Shown here: positions 48,823 through 57,162 of the stretch, one piece after another
Position numbering within the stretch: position 1 is the stretch's first letter
Layout of the letters: the number at the start of each line of letters is the position of its first letter
Virus record (IMG/VR): IMGVR_UViG_3300029999_000001
Span: 1-64,000 of that record
Reading direction: 5' to 3' (one strand)
Source: a virus
Length of the DNA: 64,000 bases
The notes under the pieces: model-generated
What the model was told of the DNA's origin: nothing
The model's input: only the letters and a program-made list of their open reading frames with translations
Databases searched by the model: none
Translations under genes and position numbers: made by a program

Positions 48823-50940
48823 ATGCCGCTGCCCGGCGACCTGAACCTGATCACCGTCACCGGCACCTACCTGGACATGCAAGGCAACCCGCTGTCCGGG
48901 TCGGTCACCTTCACCCCGTCAACCGCGCCGCTCGCCGACACGACAGGGGAGGTGACTCTCGCCGGGATCCCGGTCGCCGCCAGTCTGACGGCTGAAGGCA
49001 CGATCAGCGTCGTACTGCCGTGCACCGACCAGATGCCCGCCGCCGGCTACTGGGTGTGGCAGGTCACCGAAAACATCACCGGCAGCCCGGCCCGCACCTA
49101 CGGCATCGCCCTCCCGCATTCGCTCGGCTCCACCGTGGACCTGTCCACGCTGGCGCCTGTGACCCCGCCGGCCGCGTTCGCGTCACCGAACGTCTGGGCA
49201 GCCACCCAGACGTTCGGCGGGACCCCTGCGATCGTCGTGCCCGCAGGCGCCGGAAACGGGTACATCTGGACGTCCGACGCTGACGGCAACGGCTCCTGGC
49301 AGCCAGCAGCCCCGCTGGCATGGGTCAACGTCAAATCCTATGGGGCCACCGGGAACGGGGTCACCGACGACTCAGCCGCGATCCAGGACGCCATCAACGC
49401 AGCCAGCGCCGTCAGCGGGACGGTTTACTTCCCGGCCGGAACCTACTACTCGGCGGGCACCGCCCTGACGGTCACCGCGCCGATCCGGCTCACCGGCACC
49501 TCCGCCTCAGTGCTCTTGTTCGCCAGCTCCGGCGGCATCAACTTCAGTAACACCTACATTTCCGCCGGCAGTTTCAACAACGGCGGCACGGTGGGCCTGG
49601 AAATCGATCACCTGGTGTTCGACGTGACCGGCGGGGACATCTTCTACAACTGCAACTGGAACAACTTCAGCCTGCATGACCTGCGGCTGATCCAGCGCAG
49701 CGCCGGGCATGCGGTGTGGTCCTGCTCGGGCAGCGTCAGCCTGCTCGCCGGGCTCGTGTCCAACGTTGTCTCCAACGTCGCCGGGACAGGCCGGACGGTC
49801 CCCGGCTGGAACCTGGTCTCGTCCATCGGCGGCGGCATCGCCCTGCTGACCTTCCTCAACTGCCACTTCGGGAACCTCAGCCACGACAATGCCCAGCCTG
49901 CCGTGTGGATCGAATGCAACGGCACCCACAACTACACCGCGAGCATCAAATGGGTGGGCTGCACGTGGGACTCGGCTTACGGCGGGGCGGTGCACGCCCT
50001 GTCGGCCAAATACTGGTCGTTCGACACATGCGAGATCATCGACACCAGCACGTACACCGTCGCGGCGAGCATGTTCTACCTCGGGGCCAGCACCGGCGGC
50101 TCCCAGTGGCCATCCGATCACGTCACCTTCCGGGACTGCTCCCGTGACCTGCAAGGACCCAACGGCTCGTCCTACTGGGACATCTACTGCGAATCCACCT
50201 GCGACACCATCACCGTCGCCAGCTACGGTGTCCGCGACATTCCCGGCGTGTCAATCTTCTACCCGTACTTCAACTTCAGCGGCTGCACGAACGTTCTCAT
50301 CGAGAACTGCCCGGGCGCCGTGGTCACCAGCGCTCCCAGCTCGGGGGTGACGCTCGGGCCGGGCGGGAACATCTCCTACACCGGGACGCTGGCCGGTGCG
50401 GCATTCCCGGACACGACTCTCCCGGGCGACCTCGGGTTCCAGGCGTGGACGTCCGACCCAGCCGAAGCATCCGGTGGCGGCACGCTCGCGGTGGGCGGCA
50501 CGGTCTACCTCGCCGCCATATACACGCGCGGCAGCATCACCATCAACTACCTGTACTTCTCGCTGACCAACGCCGCTTCCGGTGCGGTCTCCGGGGAGAA
50601 CTACATCGGGATCTACAGCTCATCAGGCACCCTGCTCGGCTCGGTGGAGGTGACGTCGGCTCTCGGGACCACCGACAAGATGATCAAGGCGACGCTCTCG
50701 TCGTCTCTGACCCTCAGCGCGGGCTACTACTGGGTCGCTGTCGTGTTCAACGCCTCCACCACCGAGCCGCAGCTCATGCGCGCGAACAACACCAACTTCG
50801 GTGTCTACAACGGTGAGCTCGGAACCTCATCCCTCCGGTACACGTCGAACGGGACCGGTCAGACCTCGCTGCCGTCATCGATCACCCCGTCGGGCAACAG
50901 CACGACCACCGGCATCCCGTTCTGGGCAGCGGCCGGCTAG
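48823..50940 (+). CDS. beta-helix tail spike with shared end modules, 705 aa
   Basis: ATG after GGGAGG. Residues 1-105: adaptor (LITVTGTYLDMQGNPLSGSV). About 165-500: Pectate_lyase_3-like beta-helix (VKSYGATGNGVTDDSAAIQD opens it). About 530-705: C-terminal domain shared with the 40077 fibre (YLYFSLTNAASG ... YIGIYSSSG). Likely polysaccharide-binding or -cleaving spike. Confidence 0.75.
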   Translation: MPLPGDLNLITVTGTYLDMQGNPLSGSVTFTPSTAPLADTTGEVTLAGIPVAASLTAEGTISVVLPCTDQMPAAGYWVWQVTENITGSPARTYGIALPHSLGSTVDLSTLAPVTPPAAFASPNVWAATQTFGGTPAIVVPAGAGNGYIWTSDADGNGSWQPAAPLAWVNVKSYGATGNGVTDDSAAIQDAINAASAVSGTVYFPAGTYYSAGTALTVTAPIRLTGTSASVLLFASSGGINFSNTYISAGSFNNGGTVGLEIDHLVFDVTGGDIFYNCNWNNFSLHDLRLIQRSAGHAVWSCSGSVSLLAGLVSNVVSNVAGTGRTVPGWNLVSSIGGGIALLTFLNCHFGNLSHDNAQPAVWIECNGTHNYTASIKWVGCTWDSAYGGAVHALSAKYWSFDTCEIIDTSTYTVAASMFYLGASTGGSQWPSDHVTFRDCSRDLQGPNGSSYWDIYCESTCDTITVASYGVRDIPGVSIFYPYFNFSGCTNVLIENCPGAVVTSAPSSGVTLGPGGNISYTGTLAGAAFPDTTLPGDLGFQAWTSDPAEASGGGTLAVGGTVYLAAIYTRGSITINYLYFSLTNAASGAVSGENYIGIYSSSGTLLGSVEVTSALGTTDKMIKATLSSSLTLSAGYYWVAVVFNASTTEPQLMRANNTNFGVYNGELGTSSLRYTSNGTGQTSLPSSITPSGNSTTTGIPFWAAAG

Positions 50941-50956
50941 ACCCCCGTCCAGCCCT

Positions 50957-50980
50957 GCCCGCCAGCGTGCGGGCTTTTTT
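50957..50980 (+). terminator. rho-independent terminator
   Basis: Stem GCCCGC/GCGGGC with a 6-base loop, then six T. Followed by CATGCCCAGGAGGCAA, which supplies the ribosome-binding site of the next gene. Confidence 0.8.
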
Positions 50981-50998
50981 CATGCCCAGGAGGCAAAT

Positions 50999-51856
50999 GT
51001 GACCAGTCCCGTTCGCGTCGCGGGGAAGCTTGGCGCCCGTCCTGCCGTCTTCCCGGCCGGCCTGCGTGACCTCACCCACTACGTCGCCGGGTCGCTGCCG
51101 AAGGCGCCGGCGAGCGTGCCCATCCCCGACGTGAGCGACTGGGAGATGCTCGGGAATGACACATATGGCGACTGTGGCGTTGCGGGCTGTGAGCATCTGT
51201 TCATGGCCGACGCTGCCGACGCCAAGGAAACCGAGTCGTTCCCCAGCGACAAGCAGGCCGTCGCCTATTACCTGAAATACACGGGCGGCCAGGACAGCGG
51301 CGTCGTCCTGAGCCAGTACCTGACCTACGTCCGCGCCCACGGCTACTACGGCCACTCGGTGAAGGCATTCGCGCCCGTCTCCGTGCACGACGTGCCGGTC
51401 CTCCAGTCTGCGATTTACCTGTACGACGCCGTCTACACCGGCATCGCGGTCACGCAGGCCATGATGGACGCCTTCGGGCAGGGTGAGCCGTGGACGCTGG
51501 AAATGGCGCAGGGCGAGCCGATCGGCGGGCACTGCATCCCGCTGGTGGCCTTCGATTCCAAGACGCTCACGGCGGTGACGTGGGGCGGCACGCAGCAGAT
51601 CGAGTACGCCGCCTGGCACGCCATGAGCTCCGAAGCGTGGGCTGTCATCCCCGGCGAGCTAGCCGCTGGTGACGGGCACGGCGTGAACCTCGCTGCGCTT
51701 GAGGCCGACCTGGACCGGCTCGACGTCCCGGCGCCCGCGCCGGCCGCGCACAAGGGCCTGCTTGAGGAGTTCGCCGACGTCGTGCGCACCGTGGCCGCCT
51801 CAGCCGACCGGGACATCAGCGAGGCCGTTGCCTGGCTGGCCAGCCACGGGCTGTAG
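50999..51856 (+). CDS. papain-like (C39-type) cysteine peptidase-like protein, 285 aa
   Basis: GTG 50999 after AGGAGG; the ATG at 50997 runs straight into a stop. GNDTYGDCGVAGCEH with Cys about 59 and EPIGGHCIPLVAF with His about 178, then TWGG, suggest a papain-like site. Such proteins are found near actinophage lysis genes. It may cut wall peptides or a host surface protein. C-terminal 60 residues are helical. Confidence 0.65.
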   Translation: MTSPVRVAGKLGARPAVFPAGLRDLTHYVAGSLPKAPASVPIPDVSDWEMLGNDTYGDCGVAGCEHLFMADAADAKETESFPSDKQAVAYYLKYTGGQDSGVVLSQYLTYVRAHGYYGHSVKAFAPVSVHDVPVLQSAIYLYDAVYTGIAVTQAMMDAFGQGEPWTLEMAQGEPIGGHCIPLVAFDSKTLTAVTWGGTQQIEYAAWHAMSSEAWAVIPGELAAGDGHGVNLAALEADLDRLDVPAPAPAAHKGLLEEFADVVRTVAASADRDISEAVAWLASHGL

Positions 51857-51865
51857 GAGGCCACC

Positions 51866-52081
51866 ATGCCCGCATCGAAGCTCGTCTACGCCTTCGGCCT
51901 GCTCCAGGCGGTCGTCGTCGCGGTCGGCGCCTACCTGTCCCAGCCGGACGACCCAACGGGACGGCCACTGGTGATCGCGCTGATCGGGGTCGCGGTGTCA
52001 GCGGCGGTCAGTTTCCTGGCCGGCCGGAAGGTCAACACTGCGGTCGCCCGGGAAGTCAAGAAGGCGCAGGTGTTCCCGTGA
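51866..52081 (+). CDS. holin-like protein, 71 aa
   Basis: ATG after TAGGAGG. Two hydrophobic helices (LVYAFGLLQAVVVAVGAYL and VIALIGVAVSAAVSFLAG) separated by a short polar turn and ending in a basic tail: class II holin topology. Downstream of the peptidase-like gene. Confidence 0.7.
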   Translation: MPASKLVYAFGLLQAVVVAVGAYLSQPDDPTGRPLVIALIGVAVSAAVSFLAGRKVNTAVAREVKKAQVFP

Positions 52082-52218
52082 GTGGCCCCGGCCAGTACCG
52101 GCCTCCGGGGCGGCTGCGGCTCCTGGTCATGTTCCTCGGCGAGCAGGTGTATGAGTTCCTGACCGCGCTCGGATGGCAGCCGAAGGAACAGCGCGACGAG
52201 GAGAAGCCGCCCGGCTGA
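52078..52218 (+). CDS. small protein, 46 aa
   Basis: GTGA overlap with the holin gene. Basic/proline N-terminus, a hydrophobic helix (LRLLVMFLGEQVYEFLTALG) and a charged tail. Possible lysis accessory. Confidence 0.55.
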   Translation: MSGPGQYRPPGRLRLLVMFLGEQVYEFLTALGWQPKEQRDEEKPPG

Positions 52219-52328
52219 CCCTCGCCGTCAGCCTCGTCTGGGCCATCGCTGCCGTGGCCATCACGGTCACCGTGTGCGCCACGGTCATCGTCACGGCACG
52301 GATGCGGGAGCGTCATTACGTGAACTGA
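52173..52328 (+). CDS. nested small membrane protein, 51 aa
   Basis: ATG inside the preceding gene in another frame, overlapping it by 46 bases. One strong transmembrane segment (LTLAVSLVWAIAAVAITVTV...) and a basic end. No clear ribosome-binding site, but the hydrophobic pattern is better than chance. Antiholin or lysis accessory possible. Confidence 0.4.
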   Translation: MAAEGTARRGEAARLTLAVSLVWAIAAVAITVTVCATVIVTARMRERHYVN

Positions 52329-52345
52329 GCGCAGGTAAACGAAAC

Positions 52346-52394
52346 GCCCGTCCGGCTCTGGTCCTTCGGGACCGGGCCGGGCGGGCGTCTTTCG
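52346..52394 (+). terminator. terminator of the late region
   Basis: Long GC-rich stem with a TTCG tetraloop (GGTCC TTCG GGACC core), extended by near-perfect pairing to GCCCG/CGGGC and followed by GTCTTTC. Ends rightward late transcription before the convergent GT2 gene. Confidence 0.8.
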
Positions 52395-52481
52395 CATGCC
52401 CAGGTTTCGCGGTCTCGCCGCTGCGGGTATCACCTATGTGACCGGGGCTGAGCGCTGGCCTTGGGGAAGGTAACTCCGGGC

Positions 52482-52495
52482 ACACCGATCGGTGT
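52482..52495. other. 14-bp perfect palindrome between convergent genes
   Basis: ACACCGATCGGTGT lies 6 bases past the end of the GT2 gene. Could be a protein-binding site or part of a leftward terminator. Confidence 0.4.
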
Positions 52496-52500
52496 CACTC

Positions 52501-54372
52501 TCAGAGATTACCCTCCAGGGCACCGAGAGAGTCAATCTCCCGGTCGAGTTCTTCAGTAAGCCACTGAACGGCATTCTCCTGTTCCCGTGTATCACGGGAC
52601 AGTTTTCCTGATATGACGCTGACGTAATGCACGGCTATCGGGGAACCGGCGATAAGACCCGTGATGGACGCCCACACCAGGAGTCCCGCCCAGGTGGAGG
52701 CAAGCCCCGCAAAAGCCAGGGCAAGTACCGCCACACTCCATACCACCCAGATCAGGTGGGAACGGAATGTGCGGAGACTGTCCGGGCTGGCAAGATCACC
52801 TTTCGGGGTGACCTTGTACACCAGTTTCCGGCCGGACAGGCTCGCTGCCGCCGCTGACACATACACGGGAATTGTCATCAGCATGAGCGCCATTCCCGGC
52901 ATTCCCCATTCGCGTCGCTCATGGTCTGCGAGGTTGAATTTCCGCAGCCACATGAACAGTGCGAGACTGAACACCATGGAACTCGCCCACAGTGGCGCCC
53001 AGTAAGAGATAGGCAGTTCCAGGGACACCCGGGACACCATGTACAGGGATGTCAGGGCAATCGACAGCATCCAGGACAGCGCGGTCAGCGGGTAAAACGA
53101 CTGGATCAGCGCGTACGCGAACTTGTGGGACAGTTTCGTTCTCGGCAGCACACGCGGGGAATCATGCAGGACAATCTCCCAGATGCCGTACGCCCATCGT
53201 TTCTGCTGAATGAACCAGTCAGTGAACGATGTCGGGCCCGTCCCGAGAGCTACCACGTCAGGGGTGTACACACCCTTCCACCGGTTCCCGGTGCGGGGGT
53301 TGAACTGGGTGTACATCTCCATCGCGGTGAGGTGGTCTTCCACGATGGCGTCCTGGTAGCCGCCCATCTGCTCCCAGCAGGAAACCCGGCACAGGTGGTT
53401 CGTGCCGATGAGCAGCGGTGCGTCCAGCCCGTTGAGACCATGCTGCACGGACCCGTGGAACACGTATGCGAGCTGCGCTGAGGCGCGGGCAATCCAGGAT
53501 TCTTCCACGTTCCCGTACACCTGAGGGGCAACGACGAACCCGGTGTCAGGGTCGTTGAAATATCCCAGGGTCCGGGTCAGGAAATCGGGGAACGGAACAT
53601 GGTCCGGGTCCATCTGCGCCACAATGTCGTAGTCTTCACCATGCTGGTCGTGCCACGAATTGTGGTTCCCGGCCTTGCTTTTCGTCCGGAACGGCCCGCT
53701 GGGCTGATGGTATCGTTCGATACCGTTCCGGCTGAAATGGTTCACGCCGATCCGGGCGCACATTTCCCGGACCTCAGGTGAGTTCCCCTCATCCAGCAGC
53801 CACACATCAAACGTGCCGTGCATGGCCCTCATTGCCCGGAGAGTATTTTCCACCATTCCGGTAGGTTCTTTCCCCGGCACGATGGTGGTCATCACTGCGA
53901 CCCGCAGCCCCAGTGACTTGTCGGCCCGCAAGGGGATGGGAACCCGCGCCCTGGTGGTGAAGACAGCCAGGGAAACAGAACCCACGAAGCGGGTGGCTTC
54001 CAGTGCGACCATCAGCACAAGCAGCGACACAGCAGCTGCCCCGCTGAGGGTGGCCGCTGCGACAAGCCATGCCATGAGCGCCAGGCCGGCGGCGGTGACA
54101 GTCCCCGCGAGAGCGGCAAGAATGAGGCTCTGGCCCCGGGACAGCAGTGGCCGGTAAAGCACCTTGTTCCCGCTGGTGAGGGGACCGGTGTTTGTGCTGG
54201 TCCCCTTGTACTGGTGGTCTGGGGGAAGAAAATGGTTTACTTCCCTGGGTTTGCTCTGGGCCTGCTGGATCAGGTCGAGGAACATGGCGGAGGTATCTTC
54301 CCCGACCGTGTTCCTGTCCAGCACAGACCGCGCTGACCTGCCCAGGCCCGTAGCGCTGTGGCGGCCCGTCAT
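52501..54372 (-). CDS. BcsA-like processive GT2 glycosyltransferase, 623 aa
   Basis: Membrane protein: two helices at about 80-140, a cytosolic GT2 domain at 150-400, then helices at about 420-450, 457-478, 490-512 and 540-585. GT2 signatures are complete: LLDEGN (Asp 194), MDPDH (Asp 255/257), TNHLCR, VEDH (346 region) and QQKRW (389-393). This set marks cellulose/hyaluronan/curdlan-type synthases that polymerise a UDP-sugar and export the chain. No PilZ domain seen. ATGA overlap with the GH16 gene; last gene of a five-gene leftward operon. Confidence 0.88.
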   Translation of the reverse strand: MTGRHSATGLGRSARSVLDRNTVGEDTSAMFLDLIQQAQSKPREVNHFLPPDHQYKGTSTNTGPLTSGNKVLYRPLLSRGQSLILAALAGTVTAAGLALMAWLVAAATLSGAAAVSLLVLMVALEATRFVGSVSLAVFTTRARVPIPLRADKSLGLRVAVMTTIVPGKEPTGMVENTLRAMRAMHGTFDVWLLDEGNSPEVREMCARIGVNHFSRNGIERYHQPSGPFRTKSKAGNHNSWHDQHGEDYDIVAQMDPDHVPFPDFLTRTLGYFNDPDTGFVVAPQVYGNVEESWIARASAQLAYVFHGSVQHGLNGLDAPLLIGTNHLCRVSCWEQMGGYQDAIVEDHLTAMEMYTQFNPRTGNRWKGVYTPDVVALGTGPTSFTDWFIQQKRWAYGIWEIVLHDSPRVLPRTKLSHKFAYALIQSFYPLTALSWMLSIALTSLYMVSRVSLELPISYWAPLWASSMVFSLALFMWLRKFNLADHERREWGMPGMALMLMTIPVYVSAAAASLSGRKLVYKVTPKGDLASPDSLRTFRSHLIWVVWSVAVLALAFAGLASTWAGLLVWASITGLIAGSPIAVHYVSVISGKLSRDTREQENAVQWLTEELDREIDSLGALEGNL

Positions 54373-55409
54373 GCGACGTACGGTCCGGCAGGGCTGTACA
54401 CCCGCACCCAGTCAACCGCCATGACCTCGTGCGGCAGTGAACCAGCAGCCGGGGTGCTGCCCACGACGCTCTGATTGACTGCGCAGTTCATGACAATGCA
54501 CAGTCCCTCGCCGGGCTGGTTGTAGGGCCATTCCTGCCCGCCGAACTGGGCGCTGATTCCCGTCTGCGCCCCGAATGCGGCATTCACCTGCGCCTGCGTG
54601 ATCGTGTACTGGAGCACGCCGTCGATGTATGCGTTCAGGTGATCGGTGAAGTAGTCCAGCCGGTAGGTGTGGTAGTTCCCGTCACCCAGATTGAATGGGG
54701 TCCGGGCGGCGCCGACCTTGGTGCTCAGGTTCTGCTGTGCGGTTGCGCCCGGCCCCCATGCGGTGTTCTGGGTGAGCGCCGGGTTGCCGTCGAAAATCCC
54801 GGATTCCATCAGGTCGAACTCGTAGTAGTCGGCGGGGTATGCGCCGCCGACGGCACCGGGGCTGGTGAACCACAGGGACGGCCACAGCCCCTCCAGCGGC
54901 ATGGTTTTCGCGGAGAACTCCACCGACTGCCCTGGGAGCACGGCGACCTTGGGAGTCTTCCCGTGCGTGATGAACACCCCGTCATCGAACTGCCCGGGGC
55001 TAGCGAACGTGTCCACCCTGGGGGCGGGCCAGTATCCTGCCTGCGCGCCGAGACTGCCCGGCGCGCCGACCGTGAAGATCAGGTTCGTGTCACCGTCCTG
55101 CGCGACCAGTGCCGGGTTCGCAAGGTACTGCTCCTGGTCCCCATTTCCGAACGCTTCCGGGTTCTGCGGGCCGGATGTCGTGTTGATGACGTTCCAGTTC
55201 GCCGAGTTGGGCAGGCTCCCGGCCGGGGCAGTGAAATCATCGAAGAAGACAGTGGTCGACATCCCGGACGGGGGTGGCGTCACGGGTGGCGGGACTACCG
55301 GGGGATCCACGGTGATGGGGCCGTCGGATGTGACAGTGACGGTCATACCGTCGCTCGTTGACACCGTGACGGTCGATGCGGTGGCGGTTCCCGCAGTGGG
55401 CTGGGACAT
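54369..55409 (-). CDS. GH16 family beta-glucanase-like protein, 346 aa
   Basis: ATG after GAAGGAG. Residues 1-35 are serine/threonine-rich, 36-48 a proline linker, then a GH16 domain: GLWPSLWF (174-181) and YYEFDLMES with Glu 197, Asp 199, Glu 202, the ExDxxE catalytic set that cuts beta-1,3/1,4-glucans or related galactans. No signal peptide is visible, so it would need lysis, a holin-like route or virion attachment to reach outside. Stop overlaps the GT2 start, suggesting synthesis and trimming of the same polymer. Confidence 0.88.
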   Translation of the reverse strand: MSQPTAGTATASTVTVSTSDGMTVTVTSDGPITVDPPVVPPPVTPPPSGMSTTVFFDDFTAPAGSLPNSANWNVINTTSGPQNPEAFGNGDQEQYLANPALVAQDGDTNLIFTVGAPGSLGAQAGYWPAPRVDTFASPGQFDDGVFITHGKTPKVAVLPGQSVEFSAKTMPLEGLWPSLWFTSPGAVGGAYPADYYEFDLMESGIFDGNPALTQNTAWGPGATAQQNLSTKVGAARTPFNLGDGNYHTYRLDYFTDHLNAYIDGVLQYTITQAQVNAAFGAQTGISAQFGGQEWPYNQPGEGLCIVMNCAVNQSVVGSTPAAGSLPHEVMAVDWVRVYSPAGPYVA

Positions 55410-55411
55410 TC

Positions 55412-55597
55412 TTAACTGGCTCCTTCAGGTGGGGAACTTCTCTCATCGCGCCGGGAACGGATCCGGTGCATGACGGTGACCACGCCATTGATGGCCGCGT
55501 AAACGAGCAGGGAGGCGCCCGCCCAGAGAATGACAACGGCAACAGCGAAGACACCCAGCGCGGCGAAGGCGGCGATCACGGCGAGAACACCGGTCAC
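55412..55597 (-). CDS. small membrane protein, 61 aa
   Basis: Two adjacent hydrophobic segments (VLAVIAAFAALGVFAVAVVI and ASLLVYAAINGVVTV) and a basic tail. Start overlaps the upstream gene; the ribosome-binding site of GH16 lies in its last codons. Possible partner of the GT2 synthase or an export helper; not recognised. Confidence 0.65.
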   Translation of the reverse strand: MTGVLAVIAAFAALGVFAVAVVILWAGASLLVYAAINGVVTVMHRIRSRRDERSSPPEGAS

Positions 55598-56130
55598 GGC
55601 TGCCCGGCCTCTCCGGGGGCCGCGGGCTCATGTGTCTCGGCGAACACATCAGGGCGGCACGGGTAGAACTCGTTCCGGATGCCCTTGATGATCCAGTCGC
55701 CGTCGTATACGCGAACCCAGGTGCTGTGCAGCTTGTCCAGGACCGCAGCGGTCTGGTCAGGATCTTCGCCGCGGTCTTCCGGGTCAACGGCGTAAAAGTG
55801 CCCCGTCCCCGTCAGCTCCTGAACCTCCCGGAGGTTCGCGCCGGTCCACTGGACAGCCTTTATGACCACGGGCTTCTTGCGGTAGCGCCCGGGTTCTGCG
55901 GTCGCGTCCGATTCCCCTTCCGCGTCCCCGGTGATGGCCTCACACTGGCGGGTGATCTCCGCATCCTTCGCCTCAAGCACCGGGCCGACCACGGTCATGA
56001 CCGCGGAAATCAGATCGGGGTTGATCAGAACGGGGTCATCTGCGGTGAAGCCACGCTTGAGGAACTCGCGGCAGATGCCCTGCTCAACCTCGGCGGGAGA
56101 AGCAGCGAGGAGAGGGTCCGGGCCGGTCAT
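55594..56130 (-). CDS. conserved phage protein with RKKPVVIKAVQW motif, 178 aa
   Basis: The stretch YRKKPVVIKAVQWTGANLRE and the ending DGDWIIKGIRNEFYPCRPDVF are typical of a widespread uncharacterised phage protein type. The N-terminal part is helical. ATGA overlaps on both sides place it in the operon with the HTH gene and the GH16/GT2 genes. Confidence 0.7.
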   Translation of the reverse strand: MTGPDPLLAASPAEVEQGICREFLKRGFTADDPVLINPDLISAVMTVVGPVLEAKDAEITRQCEAITGDAEGESDATAEPGRYRKKPVVIKAVQWTGANLREVQELTGTGHFYAVDPEDRGEDPDQTAAVLDKLHSTWVRVYDGDWIIKGIRNEFYPCRPDVFAETHEPAAPGEAGQP

Positions 56131-56396
56131 GCGGCATCGCCATGGCTGGTCTCAGGGAACGGCTCGCCGGTCACGGTGAGGCCGAGCTCGTGCATCAGGT
56201 CAGCCTTGCGTACCCGGTAGAACCGGCCGATCCGCATCACCCGGCACGGGAACTCCCCGGCGCGGGCCATCTCGTGGGCCTTGGTGCGCCCGAGACCGAA
56301 CGCCCGGCCCGCAGCCGGCAAGTCCATCGTCACCGGCAGGCCGAGCAGTTCCTCCAGGCTCATCCGCAGTGACTGCGGTTCCTGATCTTTCGCCAT
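56127..56396 (-). CDS. excisionase/Cro-like winged HTH protein, 89 aa
   Basis: ATG 56396 preferred because the longer frame would run into the operator repeats. LPAAGRAFGLGRTKAHEMAR then EFPCRVMRIGRFYRVRKADL is an AlpA/Xis-type HTH. Divergent from the repressor. It may be the excisionase, a Cro-like switch protein or both; it heads the leftward operon. Confidence 0.7.
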   Translation of the reverse strand: MAKDQEPQSLRMSLEELLGLPVTMDLPAAGRAFGLGRTKAHEMARAGEFPCRVMRIGRFYRVRKADLMHELGLTVTGEPFPETSHGDAA

Positions 56397-56415
56397 CACA
56401 TCTACCCCACGCCAG

Positions 56416-56533
56416 GTCGGCACTGAACCCGGAAAGTCGGCACTGATGCCGTCCCGGGTGGCTGGGCCCTAGATTGCCCCACCCGTACCGCGCTGTCAAG
56501 CCTCATGCCGATCCGTCTGGACTCATGCCGACC
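56416..56533. promoter_or_regulatory. divergent operator region with four GTCGGCA sites
   Basis: GTCGGCACTGA occurs at 56416 and 56436; its inverted form TCATGCCGAY occurs at 56503 and 56523. Both pairs are spaced exactly 20 bases. They face each other between the HTH/operon start and the repressor start. Likely sites of the repressor, acting on both promoters. Confidence 0.7.
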
Positions 56534-56553
56534 CGTGCGGCTAAGCTCGCGGT

Positions 56554-57162
56554 GTGGACAACGAAAACGGCAGGCCGCCAGACGCTGACCAGCTACCCGT
56601 GCGGCGCATCTCGATCAATCAGGTCGTCGCCTGGAACATGGCCTACTTCCGCCGGATAGCGGACATCACCCAGGAAGGACTCGGCGAGCTGATCGGCGGC
56701 AGGCCCAAGACCGCCGTCTCCGCCGATGAGCGCTCATGGGACGGGAAACGGACCCGCGAGTTCGACGCCCACAGCATCACGCTCATCGCCGAGGCGCTCG
56801 GTGTGCCGATCATCGCCCTGTTCCTGCCGCCCGAAGACGACGGCCTCAGCGAGCAGTACGTCTACGACGCCGGCACCGGGCAGGGCTTCATGACCGACCT
56901 GATGCAGGCCGTACTCCCCAACACCGGAGACCGGACACCTGTCATGGACGCCTACCGGAAACGATTTCAGAACGCCGTCACCTACTATGCGGACCCGACG
57001 TTCGGTGAGCAGGTCGCCCGGTTCCTGCGGGACGCCACCGACGACGAGCTGCGCGCCGACCGCGCTTCGCGGATCCGCCAGCGGCAAGCCGACCTTGAGG
57101 GAGTGGCCGCCGAGCTCGGGGAGATCGCGGAAGCACTGGAGAACCCGGAGGCTGGCCAGTGA
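56554..57162 (+). CDS. XRE-family repressor-like protein, 202 aa
   Basis: GTG start. Residues 20-95 hold an XRE helix-turn-helix (QVVAWNMAYFRRIADITQEG, then AHSITLIAEALGVPIIALF). The C-terminal half is helical and acidic, perhaps for multimerisation. It is directly upstream of and overlapping the integrase gene, as for immunity repressors of actinobacterial temperate phages and integrative elements. Confidence 0.75.
   Translation: MDNENGRPPDADQLPVRRISINQVVAWNMAYFRRIADITQEGLGELIGGRPKTAVSADERSWDGKRTREFDAHSITLIAEALGVPIIALFLPPEDDGLSEQYVYDAGTGQGFMTDLMQAVLPNTGDRTPVMDAYRKRFQNAVTYYADPTFGEQVARFLRDATDDELRADRASRIRQRQADLEGVAAELGEIAEALENPEAGQ

Noticed and set aside
47860-48882. 340-codon minus-strand frame
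   Set aside because: Shadow of the Arg/Trp repeat fibre; extreme arginine content arises from the antisense of repeats.
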